In this document: piece by piece, positions 39,968 through 50,991 of the stretch
Numbering within the stretch: the first letter of the stretch is position 1
How the letters are laid out: each line of letters begins with the position of its first letter
DNA from: Gracilaria domingensis
Lineage: Eukaryota; Rhodophyta; Florideophyceae; Gracilariales; Gracilariaceae
Direction of reading: 5' to 3'
DNA: 56,501 nt
Assembly (NCBI GenBank): GCA_022539475.1
Contig: VCMS01000411.1
Location: 1 to 56,501, forward strand
Translations under genes and position numbers: made by a program
The notes under the pieces: model-generated
What the model was told of the DNA's origin: nothing
The model's input: the letters and a program-made list of their open reading frames with translations, nothing else
Database searches by the model: none

Positions 39968-41493
39968 GCTTGGGAGCCTCCCATTCGGGAGAGGTGCCCT
40001 ATGAACAGGGGTCATTGACACCTGGGACTTCCCAGTCCCGCTCCCCTATAACCATCCTTTCGAGGAAGGTTTCTTTATCCTTATCGGATTCAAACCCAGA
40101 TGTGGGACAACTTACGAGGCCGTGGATACGGAAAGTTAATCCGAAACATCCGGAACGTGTACTCATGCTGTCGAAGCGGGGCTACAAGGTCTACGCCGAT
40201 CTCGGATTTTCCCATCATCTGATGGCTCGTCATGTGACCGTTCTTGATACGGGAGCAGCTCCGAGCTGTATTCTGGATTCACTTCTCCCTCAGGAGTGTT
40301 TGCAGTACATCCGATATGGTCCCCTGAAGGATATTTGTGATGCGAATGAATCCCCAATTGAGACTGTGGGCACTGTGCCAATTCTTGTTAGACTTGGATT
40401 ATCCGTGGTTACGGTCAACTTTGTTGTGTGCAAGAAGCTTGCTGTTCCGATTGTTCTCGGCTGCGACTTTTGTGATCGCTTTGTTCATGCGATTAGACCG
40501 AGGTTTTCTCGGGTGGATTTGGCTGACGGAATCTTTGTTCCATTTGCTGGTAGGCCGTGGGAACGGGCGAGAAAGAATCCGGCACCATTGCCACCGGCAC
40601 AACAATACAGCCGACCGAGTCGGAAGTCTTCGAAATTACGCGTCGAAGCTTTTACCGTGATTCCACCGGAATCCCAGTCTTGGGTTACTGTGTCTACCGC
40701 ACAGCGCGGCCTTTTGGTTTTAGAGCACATGCCGTCGTTGTACGGAAAGCAGGATGCTGCATTGGCTAATGGAGTCGCATGGTGTGAAGAAGACAAACCA
40801 CTTCAGGTTCTTGTCGCTAACTTCTCGCGATCTCCACTGTGCCTACAGAAGAACCAAGTTATTGGCCAGACCTTTCCGCACCCGAAGGCTATTTTTGCCA
40901 CTAACGTGGAAGTTTCCGATGTGCTCGGTCTTTGCGATGCTTCTGCAGACGAAGCATTGAATGCCCTTTTCAATGGGAGATCAATGCATCATGGTTTGGT
41001 TGATTCAAGTTTGGAATCATGTTCTCCTACAATAGAGCCGCCGTCTGGCACAGTATCTGACACCCAGAGTTCTGGCTCGTTCATCCACTTCCTGGAATCT
41101 TTTTGGTCATCCCTAATAGGCAACATTGGACGTGGAGCTCAACACTTGAGTTTCATTCCGTTCGTACGGTCTTTGCTCGAATCCAAAGATTGTGGCTCTT
41201 CGTTGACGCCCGTGGTCGTCGTTCCCAAGAAGGAAATGGGGCTTCAGCTCTGTGTGGACTACCGCACTTTTCGCGGACCATGTTCTGGAACGTACCGCGC
41301 TGCGCCCGTTACCGACGCCGTTTACCCTTTTTCTTGGGCTAGACACTATCGCTCGCAATGCCAAGTTTTGGATGGTCCGGTTTCTGTACCGGAAGAACCT
41401 AAAAAGGTTGACATGGTTATGGTTTTGGATTTGCATGAAGCGACGGGACACCAGAAGTGTGATGGTTTATTGAAGTTCCAAAGTTATCGGTGA
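39968..41493 (+). pseudogene. Protease and start of reverse transcriptase of E2, truncated pol
   Basis: The open frame starts in a different phase from gag, overlapping its end, so expression would need frameshifting. It has a retropepsin active site TVLDTGAAPSCI and the partner strand VPIVLGCDF. After about 200 residues comes a reverse transcriptase entry, TPVVVVPKKEMGLQLCVDY. The frame then loses the palm: no YxDD, RNase H or integrase is found before the stop at 41493 or in the following 3.4 kb. The element therefore cannot move by itself. Family: Ty3/Gypsy-like judging by the RT entry motif. Confidence 0.75.
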
Positions 41494-44400
41494 AGTCTAC
41501 ATCTATTTCTATTCCTACTGCTAAGGCTAATCCGTACGTTTATACACGGTTTCATCCACCTTCTAGCGTGGTTTCTACAAGCTCCGTTGCTCCAACTGAG
41601 GAGGGGGAAGAGAGTTCGATCTCACAGTAGTGAGCGGTCCGCCCTTGTAGGGATATGTTGTGCCAAGCTTGTTGGAACATGCCACGAATGAGAAGTGGAG
41701 ATGTGCTTGCCTTATTAGTCGTCCCCCTCATTTTGGAAATGTGTCCGCAGAACGGTCCGCAATGTCTTCTTCGAAGAAGCTGGAGTCTGATAATGGTGGT
41801 GTAATTGCCGTTGAGAACGGTTTACAGCCCTTGAGTGGGACACGGTTCGATCCTTTCCCCGAATATCGGAGGCTAGCACGCATCTTCGTGAGGTATCCGT
41901 TATACGGTATCGTGCCTGTACGCAGGATTGGCACCAGAGGGTGAGAAGAGGAGATGTCAGTTGGTCAGTAATTCTGCATTGCACTCGTGGTAGTCGTTTT
42001 CCGGAGTGCCGGTGAATGCCGTGGGTTGGACGGTTGTAGCTCGACTCGACTCTTCCTCAGAGCAGCCGGTTCAGTTCCGGAGTCGTGAAAAACGTTGCCT
42101 CTCCTTAGAGAAAGCGCGTAATCCGAGAAGATATTCATGTTAGAGTATGGTTCATTTGCCGCTTCATGTTCGCGGATATTGGTTTCCGGCTCGCCGGTGT
42201 ATACCGTGCAATACACAATGAAGATGGAATGATACTTACCGCGATTATCTGAACATCCGTTGAAGCAACGGTAACAATGCCCTCGTATGGGAGCTCGAAG
42301 TCATTTTGTCCGACAGCCTTGACGGCGTCCCAATTTGGGTTATAATGTCGCAGGACTTTTGTTACACACCGCCCAGTGCGGTAGGAAACAGAAAAAGTCG
42401 TCCGAATCTCTCGGCTCATAGCCGCTTGGTCGCGTAATTGTTGCCATTGACCGCCGCTTTCTGGTCGGAACGTCCTATGAAGGCGGGGATTATATCGCCT
42501 CTTCGCGAGGAATTGGTGCGCTGTTGATGTATTCCGGTTACCCGGTGTGGTCCCTAACCTTTGGGTCGTGCGCATCTGCCAACCTGGTTGGATACCGCAG
42601 ACTGCTGGCTGGTCCGCTCCTCGTGGCGCTGTTCGCTATCGTACCTGTTCGCAGGAGGCCCACAGTGGGAAAACGTTGGCGCGTTAGTTCCCAGTTGTGG
42701 CCACTGTGTTGTGGAATTATCATTTGCGCTCCTCCGGTGCGCCGGTAGAATCGCCGATGAAGAACGGTGCAATGCGGTCTCCGAATGCCGCATAATATGC
42801 GGAAGACGTATCGAAGCACGTACCGTGAATTGAGCACAAGCCGAGTGAAGAACGGTAATGTCTCATGCCAGTGGTTTGGAGCGGTCGAAAGCCATACCAA
42901 AGACGGAAAGGTTCGCACAGTAGCCATGCTTGGCGATCAATTTTGGTGGCCGTCCGCCCTGTGCGGCGTCGCAAAGCACCGAAATATTCGGAGTGTCACG
43001 TTGAGACCCGCTCGTGGCGGCCCAGCAGCTTGCACTGTTGCAGGCACTGCGCAATCCGTGCAACACGGCGCTGAAGTCGACACAGCAATGTGCTTGCCAC
43101 GGCGCGTGGAGCAGCACGATGCACTTTGCGTGCACATGCACACGTGTATTTTAGCCGGTGCAACCGGAAGTTGGCCCATCTTGGGTGGAAGCCGAATCGA
43201 TTTAGGTGGCACGCCTACACGTGTGAATTGGCCGGTGCAACCAGAATAGAACCCTTCATGGATGGAAGTTAGATTTTCTTGTGCACCACACACGTGGCTG
43301 GCCGTGCAAACGGAGGATAGTGCACAAATCCACTTGGCAGTGAAAGGAGCCAATGAAAATTGGTTGCACTCATCCACGTGTAATGTGGCATAGCCAATAA
43401 CATTGGAGTGCACTACAAGTGAGGTTTCCAAGCCAGCAATGTTCAAAATGCTGGGATGGTATACTTTGAAGGCCCGTCTTCCACGGGAAGATGCTAGGCC
43501 TCATATTGCAGAGGCAATAACTCAGCAACCCGACATCTGTTGACGGTTTATTCTACCTTCCCGTACTCGGGCTACTGAATAATTTCAGATTATATTTGTT
43601 GATGGCCGTCTAAGATGGAATATGGTATTTAGCCATTGTTTCATGGAGTGCTTCCGAAATTTCGGTCAAAGAAGAACCTCTTCGAGGACGAAGCGATGAA
43701 GATGCGACCAAGTCTGGGATATTTCGGAAGCGAGTGTGAACCCTACATATTCGGGAGCCGTCTTTGCCGGTATTATTTCTTTCATGCCGTACGTAACGGA
43801 GCTGTCCGTTCGGGATATTCTGTATACTGTTCCGTGGATATTCCGGCGTTGTGATGAACACCAGTTTGGCGACGATACTAGCCGCTCTAGCGGATGAAGC
43901 TCGAATGAAGGGAAATCCCTTCGTTGGAAGTACGCCACATTGTGGATGCAGCTCTGCCGCTGAGAAGCACTGATAGAAGATGAAGAGTTGCCGCATGGCG
44001 GATGGCATATTTTTTCCTAGGAGCCTTGTCATTCAGGACGCGTACTGATTGACCCATGTCGTACGGGATGTTGCGTCAGCCGTTCGTTACGGGATGTGCA
44101 GACATGAATACCCCGTCTAGGGAAATGGTATTCCGCTATTAACGGAAGCACGGTGCACCTCTGAAGCTCCTCCCGAATTTTTGTCGGTCTGTTGAAAATT
44201 CCGCACCGCGGCTGCCCTTATCATAAAGGATCTGGCGTCGACATGCCATAGACTGGTGACTCGTGGTGTGCGAGGTAGCCCGGAACGGGAAGTTGAAGTT
44301 GTATTTCCGTTGGTGAACGATTGTGCGCTGCCACCATGCCAGTGGCGGGAATGATGTGAAATGTTTAACCCTACTGGGGATGCACCTTTTGAGAAGGGGA

Positions 44401-44910
44401 TTGCTCTGCCTGGTCACTCAGGAATTGAATTGATCGCGCCAGGTCACTCTGGAAAACTGACAAGGCGTTCAGTACGGAACGCCAGATGGCTGGGACTCTA
44501 GCCAAGCTCTTGTCACACTGAAGTACTGCACTTGGCGGAGGTCGCACGCAAACAGAACCGAACCGCACGCTATTAGAATCGTGTTCTCCGATGATATCGG
44601 TCTTTGCTGGAATGCTCGTGCCGCTTTCAATCGCGTTTGGCTTTGCTCCCGTTGGGAGAAGGCTGTCTCGCACAGAGGAGAGACGCTTCTACGTCGCTCC
44701 TTTGACGCCACTCAGTGGAAGTCCCCGAAGAATTCGGCTGTTATATTTCGCAGGGAATGCCGTCATCACGGAATGCTCGCATGTCGGGAAGATGGACTCG
44801 CGCAACGCATTGGGAGCTGATGTCCCTCGCTGTGACCGAGTTCTCGGAAGCCTTGCTCTTGGCCTCTGTCAAGGAATTGACCGCTTGATTCGGCTTAGTA
44901 CCCGAATCTT
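41494..44910 (+). other. Interior of E2 without recognisable genes
   Basis: 3.4 kb with only short broken frames. It should contain the rest of pol but shows none of its motifs. Diverged repeats of the form TATCGT-CCTGT-CGCAGGA occur near 41908 and 42638, and CGCCGGTG-like blocks near 42003, 42190 and 42735. Either heavily decayed or non-coding cargo of a non-autonomous derivative. Confidence 0.45.
43139..43345 (+). repeat. Degenerate tandem repeat with ACACGTG motifs
   Basis: Three imperfect units of about 70-78 bases, each with a CACGTG-type palindrome followed by GGCCGGTGCAACC-like sequence (about 43139, 43211 and 43288). A further related motif (CCACGTGTAATG) lies near 43374. Possible transcription-factor cluster or decayed minisatellite. 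Confidence 0.5.
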
Positions 44911-44923
44911 GAGGAGGGGGAGA
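44911..44923 (+). other. Polypurine tract of E2
   Basis: GAGGAGGGGGAGA directly before the 3' LTR start TGTAGTGC. Confidence 0.8.
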
Positions 44924-45770
44924 TGTAGTGCAATGACCCCGGGAACTCCGGCCTCGCTCGTGCTGCTAATCGCAGATGTGCCGGTATGCCGGAATGGTGT
45001 CTCAGATGGTGAGGATAGGATAGCCCTTGGTGGGAGAATGTTTATTTGTTGGCCTGGTTGTGGGCACATCAGGTGTCCACGTGGTGGATAGTGCCGCTTT
45101 TGCGGATTGCCCCTTTGAGCCGAAGGTGCACGGTACACGTGTGTGGCTGTGGCCGGATGTGTGCCGGGATATTTGTTTGATTAGATGCTGTAGTGATCCC
45201 TACTTAAGGGCCGGCCGACTGGCCATCCTTCTGGGAAGTAAAGTCAACCGAGTGTTCGGCTCTAAGTCTATCGCCCGCACGCGACCGCGACTCTTCGGAG
45301 AGCGTCCGTGTCGAATACGGCAGTGCTTATCCGCCTCGCGTCTCCGAGGAGCCACCGTTTACATACGGACATCGTCGTTTATTTTGGTGTCTTGTTTTGT
45401 TCTTGTTTTTCCCGTTCTTACGGCTGTTCTCCGCCCGGTTATCAGGTTATTAATTCTTTTGCTTTGTTTCTTCTTTTCTTTTCCCTTCTATTACAGGGCC
45501 TGTGTCCGTATACACGGCTCTTTTCCTTCGTTTGCCCCTACATTTGCCCGCACCGCTGTCTCGGATCTTCCACATCTGTGGCTGGTCTTTCCCCCCGACC
45601 TCCGTCTGTAAGTCAAGAACGGGTCGCCCGGAGTTACGCCCGGCACGTGTCGACCCCATTGGAGGGCTCTTCCGCTGCGCCACCCCTCACAGGGAGCAAG
45701 GCTGAACTCCTTGAGTGCTTCCGCGTATGCGGCTGGTTTTTGTCCGTTCGCGTCACAGTTTTGCACTACA
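44924..45770 (+). repeat. 3' LTR of element E2 (847 bp)
   Basis: Starts TGTAGTGCAATG and ends TTTTGCACTACA; the outer 10 bases are a perfect inverted repeat. The final 209 bases match the 5' LTR remnant. It is inserted directly in a pogo-like transposase frame that continues at 45771. Confidence 0.88.
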
Positions 45771-46535
45771 CTGTCCATTCCCGTACTTGAGATGCTGTCC
45801 ATGTCAAATGTCATTGCATATGCCTTACCAGCCCACACAAGTGGCACCACGCAACCGTTAGATGTCTCAGTCTTCCCGTCTCTCAAGCATCACTACCGGA
45901 ACCTGTTGCACTCTGTTTATCGAAACAAAAGGAAAGAGAAAAAGGCGCTCGATGAGTTTGATGTAGTTCAAATAATAGCACAGTGTTACCAAAGAAGCTT
46001 CACGACAAGCAATATCCTCTCCGGTTTCGCCAAGTGCGGGATTTGGCCAATCGATGACTGTCGACTCTTCGCGCAGGCACGGCCATACAGCTTCGACGAA
46101 CCTAATCGTATTGCGTCACTTCAGGAAATGATGCAAATGATGGATGCGAGAGAGGATGAATCGGTAGCAGAAGTTGTGGAAAATGTTCACCTGCATTCTT
46201 CAGGGGTCTTAGATACTTCGTACGGTGCTGTGTTGACAACCGAAGCCGCAATGTCGCTGATGCGGCTCAGCGCACAATCGCGACAAGTGGATAAGCAGAA
46301 GAATCTTGCCGCTGCCGCCGAACGTGAGCAAAAGGAAGCTATTTAGAAGTCAAGGCGTCAGGTGCTGCGCTCGCACTTCGATCGGGTTGACGCTTTGCGT
46401 CGTTCACGGGTGTACAAGGAGCCATTTGTCATGCCTCGGTCATTGAAAGTGAGGCGTGCTATTGCCAAATCTCGCGAAGCCGCGAGAAGGAAGTCTTTGG
46501 GTGTGCAATGGTTGGGAGCTTCGGTGAACCGCTGA
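45771..46535 (+). pseudogene. pogo/CENP-B-like DDE transposase, C-terminal part
   Basis: From the first base after the LTR, the frame reads PVLEMLSMSNVIAYALPAHT, then GTTQPLDVSVFPSLKHHYR, matching the last catalytic region of DDE_1 (pogo/jerky) transposases (LPPHTTH-x2-QPLDV). It continues with FTTSNILSGFAKCGIWPID, the family 'F-x-x-GIWP' block. A TAG at 46344-46346 interrupts a basic tail that ends at 46535. The N-terminal half would lie left of E2 but is replaced by unit copy 2. Confidence 0.8.
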
Positions 46536-46553
46536 ACATGTCTGAGTGAAATT

Positions 46554-47429
46554 TGTGGGAGCCGTTGACAACCCCTGATGTTTATTTATGCTTGTTTTTA
46601 GAAGGTGCCCTTAAGGTACTTTTTTGGTGGTTAGTGCACTTGGCGTTCAACCGCCGTATTTGTTCGATCGTTTTGTTCTGCTTTGTTCCGGGGAATAATT
46701 GGCTTGATGTATCCATTCTAGACTCTAAGCATTAGCATCTTGCCAAAAATCAAGAGAAACTGGCCATAAATTGTTGGGTCTAACTTACTCGATTCTCATA
46801 CTGTTCAACATTGAGGTACACCCACAGTAATTGATATTTTCAAGTGCCGTATATAAGTGGCGGCACTTGCCGCCACTGTACGGAAAGTAAACCTCAAGGA
46901 GGCCTTTGGCTCTAGCCTCTTGCCGCGTGCGAACGGTTCTTCGTCCCTAACCGGGCTATACAGCCGCATCCCCAGAGTTGCTATCCACCTCTGTCTTCGA
47001 GCAGTTCTAGACCGTCGTTACGGCATCTTTACTGTTATTTTATTGTTATTAATTCCGTCATACGGCTCCTATCGCTCTGCCTTGTTATACATGTCTGGCC
47101 CATATTGTTCGGGAATATTTTCCAATCTCGCGAGTCAGTGCTCCGCTGTGCGGCTCGTTCGTCGTCTGTTTGTCCCAACAGCGTTGGCCTAGATATCTCC
47201 ACTCGCTGTGGCTTGCCGGAATTACCCGGATTCTATGCCGATTCTACACACCCCAACCTCCGGCTGCACGCCCAGGACGGGGCTGCCTGGATTCACACCC
47301 GGCCTGTGTCAGCCCTACCGGAGGGTTCTACCACCGTCCCTACTCCTATAGGGAGCATGGCTCGAATACCCTGTCGGTGCGTTTTCCGTGACGCGGCTCT
47401 TGTTTGCCCACTCGTGGGATTGCACCACA
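46554..47429 (+). repeat. 5' LTR of element E3
   Basis: The right end is secure: TTGCACCACA followed by AAC and a TGGTCTCCC primer site, as in E2. The left end is set at TGTGGGAGCC because its first five bases pair with the end and the 876-base length matches E1 and E2; this is less certain. It contains GGAGGGTTCT and GGGAGCATGGC blocks shared with the other LTRs. Confidence 0.6.
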
Positions 47430-47432
47430 AAC

Positions 47433-47448
47433 TGGTCTCCCAACTTAG
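47433..47448 (+). other. Candidate primer-binding site of E3
   Basis: TGGTCTCCCAACTTAG, three bases after the LTR, like E2. Confidence 0.5.
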
Positions 47449-47593
47449 AATCGGCTTTATTCGGCAACACCTGTTGGAGTTGGTTCGTTTGTTTGGAGCC
47501 CAGATAGTTGGGAATATGCGTTCTTACGGTTCTTTCATTGTCCATTTTCGGAAGTTGTTTTGGTTTCGAATTGGCCGACTAAGTCGGTGAACG

Positions 47594-48236
47594 ATGTCGT
47601 CCCGTCGCAGGAGTAGCGCGCCACGTGCCGCTTCTGTGCCCGGTTCGTCCGGCTTGCCGGCAAGTTTGCCTCCGTTGCCAAAGGACGCACTGGATGTCCT
47701 ACGCAATCGCGACCTGAAACCGGCTTCCCGGGGCCTCCGTTCTGATAAAGGGACCCCACCCACTCGTGGGCCAACTGAAACCGCACCTGCGGCTGATGCC
47801 GCAGCAGCGGTTGACGTTATGTCGTCGCGGTCCGACGAGTACACCCTCCGCGAATTAGAGGCTCAGGTTCGCATCCTGCAGAACTCCCAAGTGGGCCTCA
47901 TCCGGGATATTACGAAACTCCGGCAACGGCTCGATGAAGCCGGTGTCCGGGATGTTTCGAGCGACGTCCGTGTTTTACGGTCTGATGTCAACCAGATTAT
48001 GGAACACCGACAGGTGTCGGCCGCCCTGCACGGGCAGGCTACCGCGCGCCTGGACCGCATGGCTACCCGTCTGGAGACGGTCGAGCAAATCATCGTATCT
48101 GATGCTGTCGCGCCGAGAGCCCCGGTTTCTGAGCGTTCTCAGCACTCGCGCCGTTCCCGGGATCGTCCGGCAAAGAAGAAGGTCAAGGTTGAGTCTGACT
48201 CGTCTTCGTCGTCCTCTTCTGATGAGGAGGGTCCTC
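47594..48236 (+). pseudogene. Gag of LTR element E3, truncated by unit copy 3
   Basis: Open from MSSRRRSSAPRAAS. The region ELEAQVRILQNSQVGL and LETVEQIIV aligns with E2 Gag residues 110-185, including the spacing of the coiled coil. An Arg/Lys patch (RPAKKKVKVE) and a Ser/Asp/Glu run follow. At SSSDEEGPR it is cut at 48236; the frame then reads 16 codons of the unit's terminal segment to a stop at 48289. No zinc knuckle remains. Confidence 0.75.
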
Positions 48237-48425
48237 GTCTGTGTTCTGCAAAGTGGAATATAGTCTGTTCGCTTTGGAAACTAAGCTAGTTTTGGGGCTA
48301 TTTGGTGCGCGCGAGCGGGTAGCAGAGGCTGGCACTCAAAAAATTAAGAAATTTTGGAATATTAAATTCCATTTCGCGCAGTTTAGTTCTTGGGTCCCCT
48401 AGTTTTTGTAGAGGTTCTACTTCGC
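48237..48425 (-). repeat. Terminal segment of the multigene unit (copy 3)
   Basis: Inverted copy of 12280-12465, joined at CTGTGTTCTGCAAAG to the E3 gag. Confidence 0.7.
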
Positions 48426-48703
48426 CGCACCACCCCATTCACTCTTTTCCGCGACCCTCTCTCAAAACTGCACTCGTTCTAGTTTGCCTTTCCATTTTCT
48501 CCCATGTTGCAATGCCAATCGCAACTCATCCCACCTCAATCATCCCATCGCTTCTTCCCAGTCCACACCACCCCCGCTATTTACCCATTTCTCGCCCATC
48601 ACGCGTTCGCATCCTCTCTCTCCTTCTCCGCAAACGTCATTTTGTAGAAGTCAGGTGTACAACCCTCCCCCTTCTCGTATACCCGCCTCGCCTCAAAACG
48701 GCT
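48426..48703. other. Spacer after coiled-coil gene (copy 3), no gene seen
   Basis: Counterpart of 12002-12279; Pro/Ser-rich plus-strand frames here are shadows of a G-rich minus strand. Confidence 0.4.
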
Positions 48704-49633
48704 TCAAATCCCTCCCATCCTTCTCTCCTCCTGTCCCCTCAGAGTCCCCTTCGCAGTCCGCGCTACCTCCGCCGCACTCCTAAACCCAGTCACCACCGGA
48801 GCTCCCACTCCCTCCCGCGGCACCTTCTCCACCACCTTCTTCATCTCCTTACGCCTCTTCTTCAGACGGCTCTTCCCATCCCCAACCCCACCACCCTTTG
48901 TCTTCGGTGTCACAGGAGACCCCTTCTGCACCGCCACCCTTCCCACACTTCCCTTCTCCGTCTTTCCCTCCACACCTCCTTTCACCGTCTCCTCTTCCAC
49001 CAATCTTTGCCTCTTGCCCAGCTCCTTCACCTCCTTCTCTAGCACGTCCAACCTCTCGTTCAGAACCCTATTCTCCTCCCGCAACTCTCCAACCTCCCTT
49101 CCCGCACACTCCACTATCCCATACACATGATTTCTCATCTCCACTCCCAATACCGACAACGAATTCCGCAGGCTCGAAATCGCCTCAACCGAAACACCAC
49201 TACCACCCCCACTCAGCACCACACCGCCCATTTCCGTTACAATCTCCACAATTCCATCGTCCAGTTGCTCTTTCATCACCAACCCCAACATCCCCACTCT
49301 CGCCTTCATCTCCCCCACAAACCGCATCTCCCTGTCACCCTCTCCGCCCCCACTCTCTATCTGGTCTCCAACCTCTAACTGACTCAGATGCACCGCACCC
49401 CTTCTCTCCATTGCGACCCCCTCCACCTCCAATTCTATCCCCTTCTCCACCTCATCACCATCCCCTCTCCTCGCCTCACACTTCTTTCCTTCATCAGCCA
49501 CTTTCTTCTTCTGCGACATCCGACCAGCCGCCGTAATCACGTCCTCCTCCCGCTTTGGTGACGGCGTCTGCGGTACCTCCTCCCCCTCCAACAGCGCCAA
49601 CAGCTCCTCATCCTTCACGTATCCGTTCGACAT
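48704..49633 (-). CDS. Coiled-coil unit protein, copy 3
   Basis: Intact, 309 residues, starting MSNGYVKDEELLALLEG at 49633. It differs from copy 1 at few residues (for example EETVKGG for EERVKGG), including the coiled coil and the KSRLKKRRKEMKK patch. Conservation of the frame in two copies supports it as a real gene rather than an accident of G-rich sequence. Confidence 0.65.
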   Translation of the reverse strand: MSNGYVKDEELLALLEGEEVPQTPSPKREEDVITAAGRMSQKKKVADEGKKCEARRGDGDEVEKGIELEVEGVAMERRGAVHLSQLEVGDQIESGGGEGDREMRFVGEMKARVGMLGLVMKEQLDDGIVEIVTEMGGVVLSGGGSGVSVEAISSLRNSLSVLGVEMRNHVYGIVECAGREVGELREENRVLNERLDVLEKEVKELGKRQRLVEEETVKGGVEGKTEKGSVGRVAVQKGSPVTPKTKGGGVGDGKSRLKKRRKEMKKVVEKVPREGVGAPVVTGFRSAAEVARTAKGTLRGQEERRMGGI

Positions 49634-49863
49634 CTTCAGAAGAAGAAGTAGTAGTTGGATCGAAGTTTTCGCTGCGATACAGTGCAATCGAGCTAAACTG
49701 TGCTGTCCACCCCCACTGTCCAATCACATGGGCTATATCCAGCACCATGATTGTTCCTGTTTCCCTCATCCCATTTCCCGCCAAAACATCTACTGTACAC
49801 CTTCGCACCTTCCACTATTTGAGCGCCACCTCTCTGTCTCCTCTTTCGCGCTCACATAATCCC

Positions 49864-50235
49864 CACCCACCTCGCCTCGACCGGCGATATTTTTCTCTTC
49901 CACCATAACCCCACTCGATGGTTATAGCAAAACAGGAAGATATTGCCAGTGGAGGCAAGCTAGGGACTAGTGATTGTACTTAGAGTTGCTCACCCTCTGT
50001 CTCGACTGGGGGCATGTTCTTCTTCCGTCACATCCTTTGTGGGTTGTGACAAAAAAAGAATATGTCACCACTCGACACCGGATGGGTAACAATGGTAGCA
50101 CGTAGAGTAGTTCATCCTCCCTCTCAGCGTCCACTGGGGATATATTTATGTTCTCTCACATCCTTTCCCGGTTGTGATACAAGAGAAATACATCTCCAAT
50201 GGAGACAGAGAATATAGTCGTGATAACACGTAAAG
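49864..50235 (-). repeat. Tandem array of three related hairpins (copy 3)
   Basis: Inverted counterpart of 10479-10846, closer to copy 1 than to copy 2 in sequence. All three stems are present. Confidence 0.7.
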
Positions 50236-50273
50236 GTAACAATGTAATAAACAATAAATTTATGCTACTATCT

Positions 50274-50598
50274 CTAACTAACCTTTCGAAAACCAGCTAT
50301 GACATGAGCTGGGTTACTCGAGCCAAAGATGGCAGATCCTGCAACTGAAATGTTTGCACCGGCCTTCACTACTCCTTTCACAGTACTCAGTCCAATACCC
50401 CCATCCACCTGTATCCCTATTCTTGCGTACAACTCCCTTGCATGTCGCACCTTGTCAAGAACACCCTCCATAAACGCCTGTCCTCCAAACCCTGGCTCCA
50501 CCGTCATCAACAATAACATGTCTACAACTCCTTCCTTCATAAGTGCTTCTACGACCTTTATAGACGTATTCGGGCGCAACGCAACTCCATCCTTTTAA
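50274..50598 (-). pseudogene. Ribulose-phosphate 3-epimerase, C-terminal half only (copy 3)
   Basis: Same remnant as copy 1, with the same two deletions, so one event predates the split of copies 1 and 3. It reads from RPNTSIKVVEAL to the stop; TVEPGFGGQAFM and VAGSAIFG are intact. Not a functional barrel. Confidence 0.88.
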
Positions 50599-50991
50599 TT
50601 ATGGCAATCCGATTGAAGCTATAAAACCCGTTCACGTCATTTATGAAGCCAAAATGGCTCCTTTCATCCTGTATTCAAGCTTCCCGTAACTCGTACTTTA
50701 CAACTACTTTACAACTCAGGTTCGAAATCAGTTTCATTCATTGCACACTTTCTACTCTTCCACCTACCTTTCATAAAACATCATCACACTTTGTGGCTTG
50801 TCGTCTCATACAAGCCCTATCATTCATTCAGTACAATCACATATCATACATTTCGCTCACTTTCACAAAGTGAACCATGTTCCCGTTCTGCGCTTCCCAA
50901 CCGTTTGTACTTAAGTATCACTCTTTTCCCCAGCAGTTCTCCGCCCCATCTTCCATTTCTATTGTCACACAAAAACATTCGAACACTTGCA
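50599..50991. promoter_or_regulatory. Spacer upstream of reductase gene (copy 3)
   Basis: Counterpart of 9721-10112. The reductase frame is open upstream to 50791 (MWLVVSYKPYHSF) as in copy 1, so the first 67 codons may be coding or leader. Confidence 0.35.

Noticed and set aside
45308..45790. 160-codon and neighbouring frames in the E2 LTR
   Set aside because: Lie wholly within the LTR and have no domain; the 3' part fuses by chance to the pogo transposase frame.
27755..46346. Stop-codon reassignment (TAA/TAG as Gln)
   Set aside because: Where another copy is available, the stops align with Gly, Tyr or Cys, not consistently Gln, and TGA is also involved; mutation or error explains them better.
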